Origin: CAZNRY01 sp964575675
GTDB lineage: Bacteria > Eisenbacteria > RBG-16-71-46 > CAIMUX01 > VGJL01
Direction: 5' to 3'
Assembly: GCA_964575675.1 (NCBI GenBank)
Contig: CAZNRY010000084.1
Span: 1-17,999, forward strand
Length of the DNA: 17,999 bases
Shown here: positions 1-7,870 of the stretch, in pieces
Position numbering within the stretch: position 1 is the stretch's first letter
Layout: every line of letters begins with the position of its first letter
Translations under genes and position numbers: made by a program
The notes under the pieces: model-generated
Told to the model about the DNA's origin: nothing
What the model saw: the letters and a program-made list of their open reading frames with translations, nothing else
The model's database searches: none

Positions 1-2316
1 TTCTATCTGATCAACCAGTTGATCACCCCGCGGCCGCTTCCTCGCGGCGTCGTTAGCCTCACGTGGATTCTGTCAATCATGCTGATCCTGGGGGTTCGCC
101 TCTGCTGGAAGATCCTCCGGCACACTGCACGGCGCGCCGCCAAGGACGGCCGACGGATTCTGATCGTCGGCGCAGGAGACATCGGCGCGATGGTCGCCCG
201 GGAAATCGCGCGTAGTCCCGGCTATGCCGGGCGTCCCATCGGGTTCGTGGATGATGATCCGCACAAACTCGGCGCGCGCATTGAGAATCTCGAGGTATTG
301 GGGAAGACCTTTGATCTTCCGCGCTTGATCGTCGAGCGGCAGGTCGGGGAGGTCCTCATCGCCGCCCCCTCCGCGCCCGGGCCGCTCCTGCACCAAGTCG
401 TGCGCGTCTGCATGGAGGCGGGGGTTCCCTGCAGGACGGTGCCGGCGTTAGCCGACTACATTGAGGGCAGGGGAGCGCTCGATCAGGTCCGAGAGGTACG
501 CATCGAGGACCTTCTGGGCCGCGACCCAATCGAGATCGACCTGCCGGGCATCCGGCAATGGGTCGAAGGACGAGTAGTGCTGATTACAGGAGCGGGAGGC
601 TCGATCGGATCCGAGCTCTGCCGGCAAATCGCTCGCTTCGGCCCGCGACTGCTCGTCATGCTCGACCACAACGAGAACGGCTTGACCTATATCGGACTCG
701 AGTTGCGCGAGAGCCATCCGAACGTCCAGATCCTCCACGTCGTCGGGGATATCAAGGATGAAGCTGGAATGTCCGCGCTCTTCTCCGATCAACGCCCCGA
801 CGTCGTCTTCCACGCCGCAGCGCATAAGCACGTAAATCTTCTCGAAGGCAGTCCTCGCGAGGCGATCTTGAACAATGTCCTCGGAACGAGGAATGTCGCG
901 CGGGCCTGCGACGCCAATGGCGTCGAAACCCTCGCCCTGATCTCGACCGACAAGGCCGTCAATCCAACGAGTGTAATGGGCGCATCCAAGCGGCTTTGCG
1001 AGATGGTGCTCCAGGGCCTTGCCCGGGGCTCGAAGACGACCATGGTCGCAGTCCGTTTCGGGAACGTGATCGGTTCGGAGGGGAGTGTGCTGCCGATCTT
1101 CCGCCGCCAACTCGCGCGCGGCGGGCCGCTGACCGTGACGCATCCGGAGGCACGGCGTTACTTCATGACAATCCCCGAGGCGAGCCAACTCGTGATACAG
1201 GCGGCAATCCTCGGGACCTCGGGCGACGTGTTCATCCTCGACATGGGGGAACCGGTACGAATCTTGGATGTCGCCCGGCAACTGATCCGCCTGAGCGGCT
1301 TGGAACCTGACAAGGACGTGCGAATCGACTTCATCGGGCTTCGCCCGGGCGAGAAGCTGCAAGAGGAGCTTCTTACCCACAGCGAGCGGACCCGTACCAC
1401 GCGGCACGCGAAAATCTTCAGGTGCGTCCTCGAGGATGTCGATCCTGAGAGTCTCGAGAGAAGAGTCGATGATCTGATCATTCTCGCGGGCCATGGAACG
1501 CGGGATTCGGTCCGCAACGGACTGCAGAGCCTTGTCCCGGACTTCCTCCCGACGCCGCCTCCGCCTCTGCCCGCCAGCCGTGCCACAAAGGAGGTCGAGC
1601 CGGTCCCTACCGCAGGACCGTCCCGCGAGGAGTCGGGCGGCAAGAGAGTTGTCGATGTCCTGGCTGCATTGATCAGCCTCGTCGTTCTGTCCATTCCGGC
1701 TGCGCTCGCTTGGGCCCTCATCCGCCTGAGCGGACCGAGCAGGGTCGTTTTTCGGAGGGAGGAGAGGATCGGCCTGAATCGCCGCGCGCTCCATCGCCGT
1801 CTGCAGCCCGGCCGCGTCGGAATCGACCGTCGATACACAGACCGGCGCCGGCGCCGGCTCCCGGGACGTCCCTTCGTGACCTACCTGATCTCGTTCCGGT
1901 CGCCCGAACACCTATCGTCCTTTCAGGGGCGATTGGCCCGCTCAGTGCAGGCCCTCCATCTGGACCGGATCCTGTACCTCTGGAGTGTCCTGCGGGGGGA
2001 CATGAGTCTCGTCGGGCCTTCGTCGCATCTTCTCGAGAGCGAGTCCTGGCAGCAGGACGAAATCAGCGCATGGTGCTTCGCCCGTAGACCCGGTCTGACG
2101 GGACCGGCGCAGCTTCTCGGAGGAGTCGGGGAAGAGGCCCTTCACTACGACCGCTATTACGGCAGCCACGGCAACTGGAAGCTCGACTTGGATTCGCTTC
2201 GTCACGCCCTTCCCCGGCTCTTGCGTTCGCGCGGCGCCCTCGGGGAGCCCGTCAATGACCTCCAGCAGATCCCGGTCGACTCGGGAGGCTGGCAGAAACT
2301 GGAAAGGAGATCCTGA
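1..2316 (+). CDS. Membrane NDP-sugar 4,6-dehydratase (CapD/FlaA1/WbpM type) fused to a degenerate bacterial sugar-transferase domain; 5' partial
   Basis: The frame is open from base 1, so the true start lies to the left; residues here are numbered from the TTG codon at 19. A hydrophobic stretch (about 12-30) looks like the last helix of the N-terminal membrane domain of the large CapD/WbpM class. A first Rossmann motif (VGAGDIG, about 50-56) is followed by the SDR domain with TGAGGSIGSE (about 190-199), the serine of LISTDKAVNP (S309), and MGASK (M320, K324). This matches the Ser-Met-Lys form of the triad known in WbpM-type enzymes, and LRPGEKLQEELL is also typical. These enzymes act on UDP-GlcNAc-like nucleotide sugars at the inner membrane. 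After a Pro-rich linker (about 511-520) comes a bacterial-sugar-transferase-like domain (about 541-700) with one membrane helix, RGDMSLVGP and RPGLTGP. Its LDELPQ-type motif reads LDRILYLW, so the Glu of the catalytic Asp-Glu pair is replaced by Arg. An Arg-rich insertion lies near 604-618. The dehydratase call is firm; transferase activity is doubtful. The stop overlaps the next ATG by 1 nt. Confidence 0.9.
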   Translation, partial: FYLINQLITPRPLPRGVVSLTWILSIMLILGVRLCWKILRHTARRAAKDGRRILIVGAGDIGAMVAREIARSPGYAGRPIGFVDDDPHKLGARIENLEVLGKTFDLPRLIVERQVGEVLIAAPSAPGPLLHQVVRVCMEAGVPCRTVPALADYIEGRGALDQVREVRIEDLLGRDPIEIDLPGIRQWVEGRVVLITGAGGSIGSELCRQIARFGPRLLVMLDHNENGLTYIGLELRESHPNVQILHVVGDIKDEAGMSALFSDQRPDVVFHAAAHKHVNLLEGSPREAILNNVLGTRNVARACDANGVETLALISTDKAVNPTSVMGASKRLCEMVLQGLARGSKTTMVAVRFGNVIGSEGSVLPIFRRQLARGGPLTVTHPEARRYFMTIPEASQLVIQAAILGTSGDVFILDMGEPVRILDVARQLIRLSGLEPDKDVRIDFIGLRPGEKLQEELLTHSERTRTTRHAKIFRCVLEDVDPESLERRVDDLIILAGHGTRDSVRNGLQSLVPDFLPTPPPPLPASRATKEVEPVPTAGPSREESGGKRVVDVLAALISLVVLSIPAALAWALIRLSGPSRVVFRREERIGLNRRALHRRLQPGRVGIDRRYTDRRRRRLPGRPFVTYLISFRSPEHLSSFQGRLARSVQALHLDRILYLWSVLRGDMSLVGPSSHLLESESWQQDEISAWCFARRPGLTGPAQLLGGVGEEALHYDRYYGSHGNWKLDLDSLRHALPRLLRSRGALGEPVNDLQQIPVDSGGWQKLERRS

Positions 2317-3260
2317 TGCGGACGGTTGCCGTCATGGCATGGATCACCCTAGCGCTCGCCGCTGCAGGGCCAGTCCTCGCGGTCGAGGAATACACATTGA
2401 ATCCGGAAGATGTGATCAGCATCTCGGTCTGGAACCGCCCCGATCTCAGCCGAACGGGGCCGATCCGCAGCGGCGGCGAGATCACGTTTCCTCCCCTCGG
2501 CGACATCCAGGCGGCGGGGCAGTCGGCCGCAGCCCTCGCGCGCACGATCGAGCTCCGCCTGACAGAGATCCTGAGAACGCCGGCGCAGGTGACCGTCGAG
2601 GTCGTCGCATTCAACAGCCGGCGTGTGACCGTCTCCGGAGCGGTGACCTCGCCGGGGCGCTACAGCTTCGAGACGATCCCAAGCATCATCGACGTTCTCG
2701 GCGCGGCGGGGGGACTTGGCGCGGGCGCGGATCTTTCCAGAGTGCAAGTGTTTCACAAGGACGCAGGAGGGCAGGGCGCGCAGACCGTGGACTTGACGAA
2801 TGCCCTCCAGTCGGGCGATTTCAGCGGACTGCCGACTCTGGCGCCGGGCGATGTCCTCTATGTCCCGACTGTGGTCGGGCCGGGTGGCGCGGAGTCGCTG
2901 AACTCGGTCTATGTCGCGGGGGATGTATCCCGGCCGGGTCCCTACGGCATCGGCGCGGGCTTGGATCTGCTCAAGGTCATCAGTCTCGCCGGAGGAACCC
3001 TCCCGACCGCAGACCTGAGCGGCATCCAGGTCGTGGGCAAAGACGCCGCCGGGCGGAGCTTCGTCGTCGTCGTCGACCTGCAGCGCTATCTAGACAGCGG
3101 ACAGACCAACTTTCTCGTCCAGCCGGGGGACGCCGTACGCGTGCCGAGTCGGTCCCACGCCAGGTTCGGCGTAGCCTGGATCGCCGCCCGCGAGGCTCTC
3201 GGTCTGTCGCGCGATGTCCTCAACCTATTCCTGATCAAGGACGTCCTCAGGAACAACTAG
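2316..3260 (+). CDS. Polysaccharide export protein, Wza/KpsD-like (Poly_export + two SLBB domains)
   Basis: This is a 314-residue secreted protein. Residues 1-22 look like a signal peptide (hydrophobic core, cleavage near GPVLA). No lipobox cysteine is seen, unlike classical Wza. The mature part starts EEYTLNPEDVISISVWNRPD, the hallmark of the Poly_export domain (about 24-100). Two SLBB-type beta-grasp repeats follow: about 104-186 (VSGAVTSPGRYSF ... APGDVLYVP) and about 198-278 (YVAGDVSRPGPYGI ... QPGDAVRVP). The family forms the periplasmic/outer-membrane channel that exports capsular or exopolysaccharide, working with the Wzz/BY-kinase encoded next. The final 35 residues may form the C-terminal helix. 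The start ATG overlaps the upstream TGA by 1 nt, with GGAAAGGAG just upstream, which indicates translational coupling. The family assignment is solid; the exact polymer is unknown. Confidence 0.92.
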   Translation: MRTVAVMAWITLALAAAGPVLAVEEYTLNPEDVISISVWNRPDLSRTGPIRSGGEITFPPLGDIQAAGQSAAALARTIELRLTEILRTPAQVTVEVVAFNSRRVTVSGAVTSPGRYSFETIPSIIDVLGAAGGLGAGADLSRVQVFHKDAGGQGAQTVDLTNALQSGDFSGLPTLAPGDVLYVPTVVGPGGAESLNSVYVAGDVSRPGPYGIGAGLDLLKVISLAGGTLPTADLSGIQVVGKDAAGRSFVVVVDLQRYLDSGQTNFLVQPGDAVRVPSRSHARFGVAWIAAREALGLSRDVLNLFLIKDVLRNN

Positions 3261-3281
3261 CAGGGCGGGAGGCTTCTTCAG

Positions 3282-5501
3282 ATGGAATCAACGTCCCCTA
3301 CCAGGGAGGGTCGGGACCTCAGGAGTCTCGCGGCCACTGCATGGCGCCGGCGCTGGGTCGTCTTGCTGCCGGCGGCCGCGGGGCTGCTCGCCGGCCTGAT
3401 TATCGGGCATCCAAAGGTGCTGCACCCGATCTACCGGGCTTCGGCAACGCTCCTTCTCGAGTTCCCTCAGCCGGTGAGCCGCGAGCTTCAGGGGATCCTG
3501 CCAGAGAGCGGAATGCAGGAGCAGCTCGCCCGGCTGCAGTCGCTCATGCAAAGCAACGACTTCCTCCTCAAGGTGGGGGACAAGACGGGGCTGCGCAACG
3601 ACGCCGGTCTCAAGAAATGGGTCGCCAAGAGCCGCAAGCAATATCCCGACATGAGCGTCCAGGAGCTGCAGGACCTCCGCCTCACGCAGTGGCTTCGCGA
3701 ATCGATCCGGATGGGCCGAGGGCGGGCCGGGGAAAACGTAATCGTTGTCAGCGTGGTCGACTACTACCCTGATCGCGCACGCCTGATCGCCCAGAACCTG
3801 ACGACCGGGGTGATCGAGGCTAACCGCAGCGCCCAGCTCGATCGCGTGCGTTCGCTGCACGACTTCAGCGTCGAGCAACTCGTCGTTTACAAGCAGCGCC
3901 TCTCGGAGGCGGAGCAGAGGCTCCAGGAGGCCCAGAGGGGCTTGGCCGCGGTGCAGGTCAACACGAGCCTCGTCAACGAGACGAACCTGGGCGAAACCCG
4001 CCGCCTCCGGGGTGACGCGGCCTCCGACCTTGACCGGCTCTCGCGCGACCGGGACGATCTGCGCTCCTCCCTCGAAGCGCGTTCGCCGACGGCAGCGGCC
4101 CAGCTGCGCAATCTGGCGGGGACGAGCTGGAGCGGCGTACTGAACGAGATCCGGGACCTCGAGAGGAGCTATGCCGAGGCGACGATTCCGACGGCGAGCC
4201 GCGCGGTTCAGGCGAGCGAGACGATTGCGCTCGTCATCGCGCGCAAGATAGAGGAGGTCTACGGCGACGCGGCCCGGCTGGTCGCCGGGTCCCAGCTGGG
4301 CATCCCGGCGGGGCTGCAGCGCGACGCGGCGGCGCTCCTCGTTGCCGAGGCCCGCGTGGCGGGGACTTCGACCCGCCTGTCGGCTTACGATGCGCTTCTG
4401 GACGCCTACCAAGCCCGGGCCAGCGGCACGCCCCAGAAAGAGACCACGCTCAAGCGGCTGATGGAAGAGGTGGAGACGGACCGCTCCCTCTACAATGCGT
4501 TCGTTCAGCAGCTCGCTTCGAGCCAGATCAGCGAGGCATTCGAGACGACGAAGGCCGCGGCCCGTCTCACCGTGATCGAGCCTGCGTCTCGCCCCTTGGC
4601 GCCCGTGAAGCCAAATCGGGTCGCCGTCGCGATCCTCGCGGCGATCATCGGTCTCGCCTGCGGCATCGGCGCGCTCGTGGTATTGGAGCGGCACGACCAG
4701 ACGTTTCGCGACGCGCGCGAGACAGAACGCTCGCTGGGGTTGCGGGTTCTGGGCACGCTTCCCCAGATCGATGCCGTCCGCAAGGGCGGACGCGGGGAAT
4801 CGTTCACCTGGAACAGCGTCCGCCTCGAGTCCTTCCTCCGCGATTCACCCGCCTACCAGGAACTGCGCCGCGTAGCCCTTGAGCTGCGGAGCGATGAGGA
4901 AGGCGCGGTCCGGAGCCTCCTTGTGACGAGCGCCCGCGGGGGAGAAGGAAAGACGACGACCTGCGTGCTTCTCGGCGCCGCGGCCGCGACGGAAGAGCCC
5001 CGGGTGCCCGTCCTCCTCGTCGATCTCGATTTCCGTCGGGGCTCGTTGGGCCGTCTGCTGGGGATCGACGCGGATTCACCCGGAGTGATAAGGGCTCTCG
5101 AGACCCACCGCGTGGAAGATGACTGGATCCGGAAGACATCGATTCCGAACCTTCACATCTTGCCGCTCGGAGTGTCTCCGGCGCCGCGGAACGACCTGCT
5201 GAGCTTCGAGAACCTCTCGTGGCTCATCCCGGAGCTCGGGCGCCGATGCGGTTTCATGATCTTGGACTCGCCCCCGAATGTGCCCGTTCCGGATGCGTTG
5301 ATCATCGGGCAGCTCGTCGACGCGGTGATGATCGTTCTGAAGGCGGGCACAACCCCGAGGCATCTCGTGGAACGCGGCGTCGAGCTGCAAAAGCAGTTCA
5401 CGGGCAACGTCCGGGGGCTCTTGATGAACAACGTCGAGGAGACGATGCCCTATTACTACAGCCACCGCTACTACGGCTACCCGTACGGAGCCCAAGGGTA
5501 G
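3282..5501 (+). CDS. Chain-length determinant / tyrosine autokinase (Wzz + BY-kinase, ExoP/Wzc-like)
   Basis: This 739-residue inner-membrane protein has the Wzz/GumC layout. A first TM (about 25-42) is followed by a long periplasmic region with coiled-coil heptads (about 185-225 and 380-425). Then come a proline-rich motif (ASRPLAPVKPNR, about 435-446), a second TM (about 447-468) and a cytoplasmic BY-kinase domain. The kinase shows a Walker A (SARGGEGKTTT, K557), a Walker A' (VLLVDLDFRRG, about 577-587) and a Walker B (FMILDSPP, about 658-665). The C-terminus carries seven tyrosines within 12 residues (724-735), the usual autophosphorylation cluster. Such proteins control polymer chain length and open the export channel through cycles of autophosphorylation. 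The start follows a GGGAGG with 9-nt spacing, 21 nt after the export gene, so the two partners are probably cotranslated. All catalytic motifs are present, so it should be active. Confidence 0.93.
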   Translation: MESTSPTREGRDLRSLAATAWRRRWVVLLPAAAGLLAGLIIGHPKVLHPIYRASATLLLEFPQPVSRELQGILPESGMQEQLARLQSLMQSNDFLLKVGDKTGLRNDAGLKKWVAKSRKQYPDMSVQELQDLRLTQWLRESIRMGRGRAGENVIVVSVVDYYPDRARLIAQNLTTGVIEANRSAQLDRVRSLHDFSVEQLVVYKQRLSEAEQRLQEAQRGLAAVQVNTSLVNETNLGETRRLRGDAASDLDRLSRDRDDLRSSLEARSPTAAAQLRNLAGTSWSGVLNEIRDLERSYAEATIPTASRAVQASETIALVIARKIEEVYGDAARLVAGSQLGIPAGLQRDAAALLVAEARVAGTSTRLSAYDALLDAYQARASGTPQKETTLKRLMEEVETDRSLYNAFVQQLASSQISEAFETTKAAARLTVIEPASRPLAPVKPNRVAVAILAAIIGLACGIGALVVLERHDQTFRDARETERSLGLRVLGTLPQIDAVRKGGRGESFTWNSVRLESFLRDSPAYQELRRVALELRSDEEGAVRSLLVTSARGGEGKTTTCVLLGAAAATEEPRVPVLLVDLDFRRGSLGRLLGIDADSPGVIRALETHRVEDDWIRKTSIPNLHILPLGVSPAPRNDLLSFENLSWLIPELGRRCGFMILDSPPNVPVPDALIIGQLVDAVMIVLKAGTTPRHLVERGVELQKQFTGNVRGLLMNNVEETMPYYYSHRYYGYPYGAQG

Positions 5502-5527
5502 CTGGCGGCGACCGGCGGAAGGGAACC

Positions 5528-6388
5528 ATGGACGGAACCCGGCACCACGGAGAGACCAGCTCTCCATCCGGCGCGACAAGCCCGGCCATCCTTGCGGTTG
5601 CGTGGTCCCTGGCCCTCGCCGGACTGGCGGGGGCGTACTCGGGCACGATCCAAACTCTCTGGCGCGTCTGGATGCATAATCCCAACTACTCCCATGGTTT
5701 TCTGATTCCACCTCTCACCGCCTGGCTCATCTGGAGGCAGCGCAACGCGCTCTCCATCGGTGGGTACGGCAGCTGGGCCGGAATCGCGCTGCTTCTTGCG
5801 GCGGCCCTGTTACAGATCGTCGGGATGCGGGGGGAGGTGGCGATGATTCAGGGGATCTCCTTGATCCTCGCGATCGGCGCAATCGTTCTTCAGCTTCACG
5901 GTTCCCGCGCGCTCCGCCGCCTTGCGATGCCGATAGGATTCCTGCTCTTCATGATTCCCGCCATTCCGTGGTTCATGGACGTCGTGAGCTTCCGACTTAA
6001 GATCGAGGCGGCCAGAGGCGCGGTCGCGGTTGCGCATGCCCTCGGGGTGTCGGTCCAGCGCGACGGGGTGAATCTGCTCTTTCCCGCCGGAACTCTGGCC
6101 GTCGAGAACGCATGCTCCGGTCTGCGATCCCTCGTGGCGCTCATGGCGCTCGGCGCCCTGGTCGCCTACCTGGCTCGGGGGGCGGTCTGGCGGCGGGGCC
6201 TCCTCTTCCTCTTGGCGCTTCCTATCGCGGTTCTTTCGAACACGATTCGGATCGCGACCCTCTGCGTCTACGCCGGCGTGGCCGGTCCGAGCGCCGCAGC
6301 CGGAGCGTTTCACAAGATCGGAGGGTACGCGCTCTTTGCGATCGCCTTCCTACTGCTCGCCCTAGCGCGGAGAATCCTGAGGTGTTAA
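5528..6388 (+). CDS. Exosortase (EpsH/Xrt family), 8-TM transpeptidase
   Basis: This 286-residue polytopic protein matches the exosortase family. After a short polar N-terminus, the first helix precedes the conserved NYSHGFLIPPL (about 53-63). About eight membrane helices follow. The known catalytic residues are all visible: Cys196 in ENACSGLRS, Arg241 in SNTIRIATL and His262 in FHKIGGY. Exosortases recognise a C-terminal PEP-CTERM-type tripartite signal (short motif, TM helix, basic tail) and cleave or transfer the protein during surface sorting. They are often encoded in exopolysaccharide operons, as here. I chose ATG 5528 because AAGGGA lies upstream and the N-terminus matches family length; the same frame is open further upstream but that extension overlaps the kinase gene. 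The 3' end overlaps the next gene by 7 nt. Unlike XrtA-type fusions, the EpsI domain is encoded separately. The subtype is not resolvable by eye. Confidence 0.93.
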   Translation: MDGTRHHGETSSPSGATSPAILAVAWSLALAGLAGAYSGTIQTLWRVWMHNPNYSHGFLIPPLTAWLIWRQRNALSIGGYGSWAGIALLLAAALLQIVGMRGEVAMIQGISLILAIGAIVLQLHGSRALRRLAMPIGFLLFMIPAIPWFMDVVSFRLKIEAARGAVAVAHALGVSVQRDGVNLLFPAGTLAVENACSGLRSLVALMALGALVAYLARGAVWRRGLLFLLALPIAVLSNTIRIATLCVYAGVAGPSAAAGAFHKIGGYALFAIAFLLLALARRILRC

Positions 6389-7008
6389 AGCGCGCGCTGA
6401 AGCTCTTCGCCCCCGGGATCGTGCTCATCCTGATCGGCGCCTACCGAATCGCCGCGCCCCCCGGTGCCGGTGCGGAGACGGATCTCGCCTCTCTGCCGCG
6501 GGAGCTGCTCGGGCTCCAGGGCGTGGACGTTTCGACGGAGCAGGCGATCCTGGACGACCTCGACCCCGACGATCTCTTGATCCGCCGCTATACCCGCCCT
6601 GATGGCGTACCCATCTGGGTGGTGATGATCTACTTCGTGAACACGCGGCTTGGCGGCCACGATCCGCAACTCTGCTATCGGAGCCAGGGGTATCGCACCA
6701 AGAACCTGCCCGAACAGCAGATCGAGTCCGCGATTGGACCGATCACAGCTGAGAGTTTCATTGCGACACGCGGAATGCGATCGGAGCGGGTCGCCACGGT
6801 GTGGTATACGTCCGGTGAGGGGACGATCTCGGACGTCCGCCGGTATCGACGGCAGCTCTTCTTCCAGGGGCTGCGCGAAAACCGGCTCTATGGCATCTTT
6901 GTTCGGGTATCGACCCTCGAATCCGAACGTCCCGGGGAAGCGGAGGCGTGGAACGCGCGGTTCCTTGCCGTGATCGTGGAAAACCTGCCGCGCCTGGTCC
7001 ACGAGTAG
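6382..7008 (+). CDS. EpsI-family exosortase-associated protein
   Basis: This 208-residue protein starts at GTG 6382, inside the end of the exosortase gene (7-nt overlap), with GGAG upstream. A single hydrophobic helix (about 8-24) anchors it, leaving the rest in the periplasm. The diagnostic stretch is GGHDPQLCYRSQGY (about 91-104), with His93 and Cys98. This matches the H-x-P-x-x-C-x(4)-G-(W/Y) pattern of the EpsI/DUF3485 family, found either alone after an exosortase or fused to its C-terminus. EpsI proteins are required for exopolysaccharide production in some methylotrophs, but their biochemical activity is not settled. The overlap implies translational coupling with the exosortase. The same frame stays open upstream to about 6112, but that part lies within the exosortase gene and encodes Arg-rich shadow sequence, so I rejected it. 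Confidence 0.85.
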   Translation: MLKRALKLFAPGIVLILIGAYRIAAPPGAGAETDLASLPRELLGLQGVDVSTEQAILDDLDPDDLLIRRYTRPDGVPIWVVMIYFVNTRLGGHDPQLCYRSQGYRTKNLPEQQIESAIGPITAESFIATRGMRSERVATVWYTSGEGTISDVRRYRRQLFFQGLRENRLYGIFVRVSTLESERPGEAEAWNARFLAVIVENLPRLVHE

Positions 7009-7022
7009 GGGAGGTTGCAAGG

Positions 7023-7859
7023 ATGCACCAGATCAGTCTGCTCCTATGGTCTTGGATCGAGACGATCCGGAACTTCGGACGGTGGCGACTCTGGGGCCCT
7101 TTCCTCGTCTTCTGGGCCGTCCAGGCCTGTTCGATTCTCCTGCTGACGCAGTTCTATCAGCCGATCCTCGCGACGGTCCTCGTTCCTCTCCTGCGGCTGC
7201 TCGGGGGCGACGCGATCCTTCACTATCCGGTCTTCTACTTGGCCCTTCCGAGTGTCTTCACGGTCGTCGCCTTGTTTCTCGATCTCCTGATCGGCTCCTG
7301 GACCTTGGCCGCGGCCTTCCTTCTCTTTTGGCAGGCGGACCGTCCGGCCGAGCCCTTCCAGGGGGCCTTCGGCAGAGCGGGGCGAGCGTACGGACGGCTC
7401 GTCCTCGCCCGGCTTCCCCTCATGTTGTTGCTGGTCCTTCTGCTCTTCGGGTTGCCGCGGATGCTGCTAGGGGGATCGACCGAGCTGCCCGGATCCACGC
7501 TCCGCACGATCCGCTATGGGTCCGTCCTGATCGGCTCGATCCTCGAGGGTCTCTTCCTTTATGCCCCCTTGGCGATTCTCGTCGAGGGAAGGCGGGTCAG
7601 CGACGCCTTGCGAAGGAGCTTCGCGTTGGCCGCACGAATCCCCCTTGCGACACTGGGCGCCGTTCTGGTCCCGAACCTGATTCAGATCCCCGTGTCGGCG
7701 ATCTTCCGGCGCTCGGATGTGATCGTCCGGAATCTGACCCCGGAGGTGATCGTGTGGGTTTTGTTGGGAACGGCCGTTCTCTACGCCGTGTCGGCGTTCT
7801 TCGCGGTCGGAGCCGGAGCCCGTCTCTTCCGCTTCCATGCGGAAGAGACGCGGAACTAG
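7023..7859 (+). CDS. Polytopic membrane protein of unknown function in the exosortase operon
   Basis: This is a 278-residue integral membrane protein with about six hydrophobic segments (near 20-45, 70-100, 125-150, 165-190, 205-235, 245-270). I do not recognise a named family. The pattern of long helices, with an amphipathic stretch LVEGRRVSDALRRSFALAAR before the fifth segment, recalls DUF4013-like or GDPD-membrane-domain-like proteins. In those, a 'hypothetical membrane' domain with similar Ser/Ala-rich loops is common, but the resemblance is only architectural. No catalytic motif is apparent. It starts at ATG 7023, 7 nt after GGAGG, and lies 14 nt after EpsI and 11 nt before the TPR lipoprotein, so it is clearly an operon member. 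A role in polymer transport or assembly is conceivable because no Wzx flippase is visible, but nothing in the sequence shows it. Confidence 0.8.
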   Translation: MHQISLLLWSWIETIRNFGRWRLWGPFLVFWAVQACSILLLTQFYQPILATVLVPLLRLLGGDAILHYPVFYLALPSVFTVVALFLDLLIGSWTLAAAFLLFWQADRPAEPFQGAFGRAGRAYGRLVLARLPLMLLLVLLLFGLPRMLLGGSTELPGSTLRTIRYGSVLIGSILEGLFLYAPLAILVEGRRVSDALRRSFALAARIPLATLGAVLVPNLIQIPVSAIFRRSDVIVRNLTPEVIVWVLLGTAVLYAVSAFFAVGAGARLFRFHAEETRN

Positions 7860-7870
7860 GAGGCCAGTCC

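Noticed and set aside
448..1911. Long minus-strand open frame (487 codons) opposite the dehydratase gene
   Set aside because: It is Arg/Asp/Gly-rich with no domain motif, and the opposite strand carries a clear CapD-type enzyme. Long antisense frames are expected in such GC-rich DNA.
2255..3772. Plus-strand open frame of 505 codons overlapping the exporter and kinase genes
   Set aside because: Its product is Arg/Gly/Pro-rich low-complexity sequence, whereas the exporter and BY-kinase in the other frames have all their family motifs.
3288..4694. Minus-strand open frame (468 codons) opposite the kinase gene
   Set aside because: No motif, no Shine-Dalgarno, and fully covered by the BY-kinase coding sequence.
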